Shown: in pieces, positions 12,335-17,099 of the stretch
Layout: each line of letters opens with the position of its first letter
Numbering within the stretch: position 1 is the first letter of the stretch
Origin: an uncultured Oxalobacteraceae bacterium
GTDB lineage: Bacteria; Pseudomonadota; Gammaproteobacteria; Burkholderiales; Burkholderiaceae
Direction: 5' to 3'
NCBI GenBank assembly: GCA_946480015.1
Contig: CAMLIL010000108.1
Location: forward strand, 1-17,099
Length of the DNA: 17,099 nucleotides
Notes under the pieces: generated by a model
Databases searched by the model: none
The model's input: the letters and a program-made list of their open reading frames with translations, nothing else
Told to the model about the DNA's origin: nothing
Position numbers and translations under genes: made by a program

Positions 12335-12474
12335 GCTGAAAAATCAATATGGGCGGCAGGTACCGTATCGGTCAGGCAAATCCGATGTCCACTACAGTCG
12401 CCACCAAGAACTGCCACGATGACCTTTCGGTCGGATAGCCGTGTTGTTATTTGCGCAAATGTCGTTAAGCAATG

Positions 12475-12503
12475 TTGATGGATTGGAATTTTATGAATAG
12501 TAT
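12475..12503 (+). promoter_or_regulatory. Candidate sigma-70 promoter of the orphan secreted-protein gene
   Basis: TTGATG (12475-12480), a 17-base spacer and TAGTAT (12498-12503), each matching four of six consensus positions, in a locally AT-rich stretch 48 bases before the ATG at 12551. Seen by eye only. Confidence 0.4.
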
Positions 12504-12550
12504 TGCTAGAACCGACCCGGACGGTATCTGGGGCTCTGAAAGATACTAAA

Positions 12551-13369
12551 ATGAAAAATACAATTTGCCGTGCCTTGGTTTGCGCTGCCCTTACTTGGCC
12601 GTTGATGATTTCGCACTCGGCAATCGCCGCAGACGCCGAGCAGCCGGCTGCGGGAGACAAAGCGAAAGACGGTGGCAAACCGGCAGAGACACAACCGACA
12701 ACTCCACAATATCCGAGCAGCGAGGGGAACCAAGTTGGCGACCATCTCAAGCTAACCGTGGACGTGTACGGTTTCACGCCTATATCCGGGTCTGCTGACA
12801 ATTCACCACGATGTGCAGGCAAGGGATCGAGATATTCGCTAGTGAAAAATGACGGAAAATCAAGCTTGGTCAAGTTCTACCACATCGAGCCAAAGATGAG
12901 TGCAGACACGTGTCCCGAGACGGCGCGCCAAGTGGCAGAGGGTTCGATATACGAAATAACAAACACCACCAATCTTTTGGCCCAATCCAAGACGGCCGGG
13001 ATCGCTTATGGCGTTTTGGCCGTCCCCTTCAAGTTCAGACTTGGTAGCGATAAGAAACTAATCAGTTCGGCGACTTTCGCACCATATATTGCTGGCAGAT
13101 TGACGTGGCTTCAAGGCTTCGGCTATGAACTCATGCCGGTGTGGGCTGCTGGGGTCGGCTTGGTTCCCGTGCCCAGTGCTGATGGGAAATCTACCGAAAC
13201 GAAATCGGCTTTCTCAAGCGCCATCGGATTCACCCTTAGCAGCGTCAAGGACCCGAAATATAGTGCTGGCATCGTTTATGGGCGCGACTTTGTAAGCAAG
13301 TCTGATCGAGGAAACGATCCAGGCGTTAGCAAGCCTTGGCTTTCGCTTTGGCTCGGCGTTGCTCTCTGA
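12551..13369 (+). CDS. Orphan secreted protein of unknown function
   Basis: A 272-residue protein I do not recognise. It begins with a clear Sec signal peptide (MKNTICRALVCAALTWPLM then ISHSAIAADA, cleavage near residue 26 after AIA), followed by a Pro/Lys/Gly/Gln-rich linker (about 30-55) and a folded region with two cysteines (SPRCAGKGSRYSLV and SADTCPETARQ). The C-terminal part alternates short hydrophobic and polar strands (IAYGVLAVPFKFRLG, PYIAGRLTWLQGFGYEL, KYSAGIVYGRDFV, and a final WLSLWLGVAL), which suggests an outer-membrane beta-barrel or beta-sandwich. The ATG at 12551 was chosen because the signal peptide starts there; no good Shine-Dalgarno is visible. Base composition is visibly less GC-rich than its neighbours, and it is bracketed by gene fragments, consistent with acquisition by transfer. 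Confidence 0.7.
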   Translation: MKNTICRALVCAALTWPLMISHSAIAADAEQPAAGDKAKDGGKPAETQPTTPQYPSSEGNQVGDHLKLTVDVYGFTPISGSADNSPRCAGKGSRYSLVKNDGKSSLVKFYHIEPKMSADTCPETARQVAEGSIYEITNTTNLLAQSKTAGIAYGVLAVPFKFRLGSDKKLISSATFAPYIAGRLTWLQGFGYELMPVWAAGVGLVPVPSADGKSTETKSAFSSAIGFTLSSVKDPKYSAGIVYGRDFVSKSDRGNDPGVSKPWLSLWLGVAL

Positions 13370-13372
13370 TTG

Positions 13373-13456
13373 CCGCCTTCCAGTTGTTCGATCTGGTGAT
13401 CGAACATTTTGGACTTACGCCCGAACTGCATGCGCCGCAGTTTGGCCGCAATTGAC
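13373..13456 (-). mobile_element. IS66-family transposase (TnpC) fragment
   Basis: On the minus strand this reads IAAKLRRMQFGRKSKMFDHQ then IEQLEGG. It corresponds to the conserved N-terminal coiled-coil region of IS66 TnpC proteins (typical form: LRRMQFGRKSEKLDxQIEQLE). Only about 27 codons remain; the catalytic DDE domain and the inverted repeats are absent. It is 3 bases past the end of the orphan secreted-protein gene, and marks past insertion and deletion here. Confidence 0.75.
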
Positions 13457-13482
13457 CACCTGACCGCAGGCTCGACGACATA

Positions 13483-13680
13483 TCAGCATGCGCGCGCCAG
13501 CTGCAAGTCGAGCCGGTCCTTGGCCGTCACGTCGAGTTCACGCTCCTGGACCGCGTCGGGAGCGTCGCCGTCCTCCCAAATCGTGGTGACCACGCCCTGG
13601 TCACCGCGGTTCATGAAGTCGATCTTTATGCCCTTGATGCCCAATCGCACGTAGGTGTCGAGCACGTCGATGACGGCGCG
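13483..13680 (-). pseudogene. Internally deleted glycoside hydrolase family 97 remnant
   Basis: The minus-strand frame reads AVIDVLDTYVRLGIKGIKID then FMNRGDQ, which matches the catalytic-barrel strand of GH97 enzymes (GIKGIKxDFMxRDDQ), and runs directly into VVTTIWEDGDAPDAVQEREL then DVTAKDRLDLQLA, which resembles the GH97 C-terminal beta domain seen in SusB-type enzymes. In intact enzymes these are separated by a few hundred residues. The frame stays open to the TGA at 13483-13485, but no start, N-terminal domain or catalytic acid region remains. It begins at the tRNA-Ser terminator. Confidence 0.65.
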
Positions 13681-13681
13681 A

Positions 13682-13712
13682 AAAAAAAGCTCCCGACGAG
13701 GGAGCTTTTTTC
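13682..13712. terminator. Bidirectional intrinsic terminator of tRNA-Ser
   Basis: AGCTCCC (13688-13694) pairs with GGGAGCT (13700-13706) around a GACGA loop; an eight-A run precedes and a six-T run follows, so it works on both strands. On the minus strand it closes the tRNA-Ser transcript. Confidence 0.92.
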
Positions 13713-13719
13713 TTAATAC

Positions 13720-13813
13720 TGGCGGAGATGGTGAGATTCGAACTCACGATACAGGTTTAAGCCCGTATGCTTCCTTAGCAGGGAAGTGCCTTCGGCCACT
13801 CGGCCACATCTCC
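13720..13813 (-). tRNA. tRNA-Ser (anticodon GCT)
   Basis: A 94-base class II tRNA read on the minus strand. The acceptor stem pairs GGAGATG (5' end, 13813-13807) with CATCTCC (13730-13724), followed by discriminator G and encoded CCA (13722-13720). The D arm has GGCCGAGTGG, the anticodon stem CTTCC/GGAAG encloses CTGCTAA with anticodon GCT, there is a long variable arm (CATACGGGCTTAAACCTGTATC) in two halves, and the T loop reads GTTCGAATC. It decodes AGC/AGU. Its 3' end faces the T3SS side. Confidence 0.97.
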
Positions 13814-13906
13814 ATTCCAACACAGCTTTGCTGCATCAGAAGACCGGCATCTTACCGGCTACAAGCGGGTTTGGTCAATGGAACGCCCCCACTTTTTTCG
13901 AAAAAC

Positions 13907-15154
13907 TTATGCTTTTTCCAAATCAAAGGCTTTGTGCAGCGCGCGCACTGCCAACTCCATGTATTTCTCGTCGATCAGCACGGAAATCTTGATTTCGGAG
14001 GTGGAGATCATGAGGATGTTGATGCCCTCTTCCGACAAGGTGCGGAACATTTGCGAGGCGACGCCGACGTGGCTGCGCATGCCCACGCCCACCACCGAAA
14101 CCTTCGAGACCTTGCTGTCGCCGATGACCTTGGCGGCGCCGATGTCGGCCTGGATGCCTTCCAGCACGGCCATGGCCTTGGCGTATTCGCCGCGCGAGAC
14201 CGTGAACGTGAAGTCGGTTTTACCTTCGACCGACTGGTTCTGGATGATCATGTCGACTTCGATGTTGGCATCGGAAATCGGTCCCAGGATGTGGAAGGCC
14301 ACGCCCGGCTTGTCCGGCACGCCCAGAACGGTGATTTTGGCCTCGTCGCGGTTGAACGCGATACCGGAGATGACGGCTTGTTCCATGTGTGTATCTTCCT
14401 CAAACGAAATCAGGGTGCCCGAGTTGGCTTCTTCTTCGAGCGGCATCAGGGGGTCGGTCAGCGACGACAGCACGCGGGTCGGTACCCGGTAGTTGCCGGC
14501 GAACTCGACGGAGCGGCTTTGCAGCACTTTGGAACCGAGCGAGGCCAGTTCCAGCATTTCTTCAAACGTGATCGTCTTCAGGCGGCGCGCTTCCGACACC
14601 ACGCGCGGGTCGGTGGTGTAGACGCCGTCGACGTCGGTGTAGATCAGGCATTCTTCGGCCTTCATGGCGGCGGCAATCGCCACGGCCGAGGTGTCCGAAC
14701 CGCCGCGGCCGAGCGTGGCAATGTTGCCGTTGCTGTCGACGCCCTGGAAGCCGGTGATGATGACGATCTTGCCTTCGGCCAGGTCAGCCTTGACCTTGAC
14801 GTCGTCGATCGATTCGATGCGCGCCTTGGTGAAAGCCGAGTCGGTCTTGATGGGCACCTGCCAGCCGGCATAGGACACGGCTTTCTTGCCGCGTGCCAGC
14901 AAGGCCATGGCCAGCAGGCCGACGGAAACCTGTTCACCCGTGGAGGCAATCATGTCCAGTTCGCGTGGATCAGGCTGGTCCATGATCTGCTTGGCCAGGC
15001 CGATCAGACGGTTGGTCTCGCCCGACATGGCCGATGGCACGACAATAATCTGGTGACCTGCGTCATGCCACTTGGCGACGCGTGCCGCAACGTTCTTGAT
15101 GCGGTCTGTCGAGCCCATCGACGTTCCGCCATATTTGTGGACGATTAAAGCCAT
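13907..15154 (-). CDS. lysC: Aspartokinase
   Basis: This 415-residue enzyme phosphorylates aspartate, the first step to lysine, threonine, methionine and diaminopimelate. The amino acid kinase domain opens with [11 protein letters not shown] (5-15), contains [33 protein letters not shown] and [14 protein letters not shown]; two C-terminal ACT domains ([20 protein letters not shown] near 270 and [20 protein letters not shown] near 350) provide feedback control. Length is that of single-chain beta-type aspartokinases with internal alternative starts possible. It has a 132-base upstream gap and is transcribed away from tilS, with tRNA-Ser 93 bases downstream on the same strand, a common Burkholderiales arrangement. 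Confidence 0.97.
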   Translation of the reverse strand: MALIVHKYGGTSMGSTDRIKNVAARVAKWHDAGHQIIVVPSAMSGETNRLIGLAKQIMDQPDPRELDMIASTGEQVSVGLLAMALLARGKKAVSYAGWQVPIKTDSAFTKARIESIDDVKVKADLAEGKIVIITGFQGVDSNGNIATLGRGGSDTSAVAIAAAMKAEECLIYTDVDGVYTTDPRVVSEARRLKTITFEEMLELASLGSKVLQSRSVEFAGNYRVPTRVLSSLTDPLMPLEEEANSGTLISFEEDTHMEQAVISGIAFNRDEAKITVLGVPDKPGVAFHILGPISDANIEVDMIIQNQSVEGKTDFTFTVSRGEYAKAMAVLEGIQADIGAAKVIGDSKVSKVSVVGVGMRSHVGVASQMFRTLSEEGINILMISTSEIKISVLIDEKYMELAVRALHKAFDLEKA

Positions 15155-15286
15155 AAGAGTGAAATTTCCGCTCAGAAGATAAAATTAAAGGGCTTTACTC
15201 TACATTGTGCGATGCAGAAAAACAAGGCAAACGAGGGGGAAAGCTATACAGTGTTGGCATAAGGTAATTACCTTTGCACCTATGGC

Positions 15287-16687
15287 TCAGCTCGCAGCCG
15301 TTTCCCATCGGAAAATGAAGAATGGGGCGTCACCCGTGCCGACGTGGTGGCAATCCATGCCGATGCCGGCGGCAAACAACAGGTCCTTGCCGGCGCTGAC
15401 GATGGGCAAGCGGGCACGTTCCCAAGCGGGCACGTCGCAGGTCTGGTAGTGGTACTTCAAGGCCCGGGTCGGACGGTTCGGCGCGGGCTTGAGGCGTTCG
15501 CCGCCCTGGCGGAAGTCGATCTGAAGCTGTTGTTCGCGCAACCAGGCGCCGGACAGGCCCTGCTCGGCCGGGTCGACATGCAGCACGCCGCCGTAGTCCG
15601 GGAAGGCCAGGCTGGTTTCGCCATTCCAGCGGAACAGCTGGCCCTCCTTGACCAGCACACCTTCATCGTCCGGATCGCGCTGGCCGGCCAGATCGGCCAG
15701 CTTGGGCGTGATGTAGAGCCGGTCGCGGTGGCGCCGGATGTGGCAGTCGGGATGGGAGACCAGCAACTGGGCGTCGTGGCGCGCTTCGATCAGCTGGGTC
15801 AGCATTTCATGCAACCACGCGGTCGAGGGCATGCGCAGGCCGCGCAGGGCAAACCAGTGCCGCAGCAGGTTCGAGGCACGGTCGGCGCTCATGGCGCGCA
15901 GCCTGGCGACGTCGAGACAGTCGCCCTCGCGCACTGCCGCCAGGTCCTGTTCGGCCAGTTCGTTCAGCAGGCGCTGGGCCGACTGGGCGTGCGCCGCGCT
16001 GCGGGCGAAGCGTTCCTGGTAGCCGGGAAAAGCTTGCGCCAGCGCGGGCATGACCTGATGGCGCAGCGCATTGCGGGCGTAGCGCGGGTGCGTGTTCGAT
16101 TCGTCCTCGACATAGGCAATCGCGTGCTCGGCGACGTAGGCTTCGAGTTCGGCGCGCGACAGCGGCAGCAGCGGGCGCGCCATGACGAGGCCGGCATTGC
16201 CGAGCAGCTCGGGCGCGCTGTTGGCGCCATCCATGCCCGATAGCCCGGCCGTGCCTGAGCCGCGCAGCAGTTGCAGCAGCACGGTTTCGGCCTGGTCGTC
16301 CAGATGGTGGGCGGTCAGCAACAAGGAAGCGCCCTGCTCGGCACACATCGCGCCCAAGGCCGCATAGCGCAGCTTGCGGGCTGCCGCTTCGACACCGGAT
16401 TTGGTCTTTCCCAGCTCCACCTTGCGGGCGCAAAAGCCGACGCCGAGCGCCAGCGCGCCGGCTTGGCAGTGGGCCAGCCAGGCGTCGGCGTTCGGGCTGA
16501 TGCCGTGGTGAACGTGAAAGGCGAACACGGGCACGCCGTGCCGGCGCCCGTAGGCGCTGGCCAGGTGCAGCAAGGCGGAGGAATCGAGACCGCCGCTGTA
16601 GGCGACGGCGAGCGGCGCGGCGGCGCCGAGAGCGGCCAGCGCCCGCTCGAAGATTGCCGGGACGCTGGCAGCCTGTTGCTGACTCAC
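15287..16687 (-). CDS. tilS: tRNA(Ile)-lysidine synthetase
   Basis: This 466-residue ATP-dependent enzyme converts the wobble cytidine of tRNA-Ile(CAU) to lysidine, making it read AUA. The N-type ATP pyrophosphatase loop is [17 protein letters not shown] (SGGLDS at 31-36). Further motifs are [20 protein letters not shown] with [10 protein letters not shown], and [20 protein letters not shown]; a C-terminal substrate-binding domain contains [21 protein letters not shown] chose a GTG start at 16687 because it overlaps the accA TGA as GTGA and the following sequence begins the conserved domain at the normal distance; the frame is open further upstream but only as an accA shadow. Confidence 0.96.
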   Translation of the reverse strand: MSQQQAASVPAIFERALAALGAAAPLAVAYSGGLDSSALLHLASAYGRRHGVPVFAFHVHHGISPNADAWLAHCQAGALALGVGFCARKVELGKTKSGVEAAARKLRYAALGAMCAEQGASLLLTAHHLDDQAETVLLQLLRGSGTAGLSGMDGANSAPELLGNAGLVMARPLLPLSRAELEAYVAEHAIAYVEDESNTHPRYARNALRHQVMPALAQAFPGYQERFARSAAHAQSAQRLLNELAEQDLAAVREGDCLDVARLRAMSADRASNLLRHWFALRGLRMPSTAWLHEMLTQLIEARHDAQLLVSHPDCHIRRHRDRLYITPKLADLAGQRDPDDEGVLVKEGQLFRWNGETSLAFPDYGGVLHVDPAEQGLSGAWLREQQLQIDFRQGGERLKPAPNRPTRALKYHYQTCDVPAWERARLPIVSAGKDLLFAAGIGMDCHHVGTGDAPFFIFRWETAAS

Positions 16688-17099
16688 TCTTCGGTCGGGG
16701 TTGTTTCTTTGAACTTCCCGTAAGCCATCAGTTTCTGGTGACGCTGCTCCAGCAGGTCCTTGGTTTTCATGCCCTGGAACTGGCGCAGCGTGTCGGCCAG
16801 TGCGCGTTTGAGCATGGTGGCCATCTGCTTCGGATCGCGATGGGCGCCGCCCAGCGGCTCGTTGATGATCTTGTCGATCAGGCCCATGGCTTTGAGGCGA
16901 TGCGCGGTCAGTCCCAGCGCGTCGGCGGCGTCGGAAGCGCGCTCGGCGGTCTTCCACAGGATCGAGGCGCAGCCTTCCGGCGAAATCACCGAGTAGGTCG
17001 CGTATTGCAGCATCAGCACGGCGTCGCCCACGGCGATGGCCAGTGCGCCGCCGGAACCGCCTTCACCGATGATGGTGGCGATCAGCGGCACTTTCAGTT
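16684..17099 (-). CDS. accA: Acetyl-CoA carboxylase carboxyltransferase subunit alpha, C-terminal part
   Basis: The frame runs off the window edge, so only the last ~137 residues are present. They contain the diagnostic [37 protein letters not shown] and [17 protein letters not shown]. The alpha subunit works with AccD to transfer carboxyl from carboxybiotin to acetyl-CoA in the first step of fatty acid synthesis. Its stop overlaps the tilS start, so the two are probably co-transcribed. Confidence 0.97.
   Translation of the reverse strand, partial: LKVPLIATIIGEGGSGGALAIAVGDAVLMLQYATYSVISPEGCASILWKTAERASDAADALGLTAHRLKAMGLIDKIINEPLGGAHRDPKQMATMLKRALADTLRQFQGMKTKDLLEQRHQKLMAYGKFKETTPTEE

Noticed and set aside
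13655..15148. 497-codon plus-strand frame across tRNA-Ser and lysC
   Set aside because: It runs through a tRNA and is antisense to aspartokinase, with Asp/His/Gly-rich shadow composition.
15155..15286. lysC promoter or riboswitch
   Set aside because: Only a weak TTGTTT-N17-TAGAGT pair is visible on the minus strand, and I see no conserved lysine-riboswitch elements in the 132 bases.

Overview
This is high-GC proteobacterial DNA, most likely from Burkholderiales and within that an Oxalobacteraceae-type genome (Massilia/Duganella/Herbaspirillum-like). I infer this from the GC-rich codon use, the chromosomal order accA-tilS-lysC-tRNA-Ser at the right end, and the Hrp2-type order of the type III secretion (T3SS) genes at the left end. 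No species can be named from the sequence alone.

Left part (1-4860): the end of a Hrp2-family T3SS cluster. The plus-strand order is sctQ (partial), sctR, sctS, an HpaA-like gene, sctD, a small HrpD6-position gene, a 49-residue pilin-like gene closed by a very strong terminator, an HpaB-like export chaperone, and an unrecognised 73-residue charged protein. The first six genes are tightly packed (overlaps of 17 and 4 bases, gaps of 4, 45 and 10) and look like one operon. Together they provide the C-ring, export gate, export control, inner-membrane ring, pilus and effector-chaperone functions.

Middle part (4860-8760): the T3SS cargo. It holds a minus-strand 600-residue effector candidate with a class 3 lipase-like C-terminal domain (candidate Ser457/Asp519/His579), a periplasmic lytic transglycosylase, and a minus-strand HrpW-like harpin/pectate-lyase. 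Both minus-strand genes have a plant-inducible-promoter (PIP/hrpII) box, TTCGB-N15-TTCGB, at exact spacing upstream. This ties them to an HrpB/HrpX-type regulon and suggests a plant-associated lifestyle.

Right-middle part (9037-13715): a 683-residue FAD-dependent oxidoreductase convergent with a LysR-type regulator, then about 1.7 kb that looks like a genomic scrapyard. I see the tail of a metallo-beta-lactamase-fold gene, a diverged copy (about 89% identical by eye over 111 bases) of the 3' end of the FAD oxidoreductase, an orphan lower-GC secreted-protein gene, a fragment of an IS66 transposase, and a glycoside hydrolase family 97 gene reduced by an internal deletion. This zone abuts the 3' side of a tRNA-Ser(GCT) gene, so the tRNA may be the boundary of the acquired T3SS/effector region.

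Right end (13720-17099): conserved housekeeping genes on the minus strand: tRNA-Ser, lysC (aspartokinase), tilS (tRNA-Ile lysidine synthetase) and partial accA (acetyl-CoA carboxylase alpha subunit).
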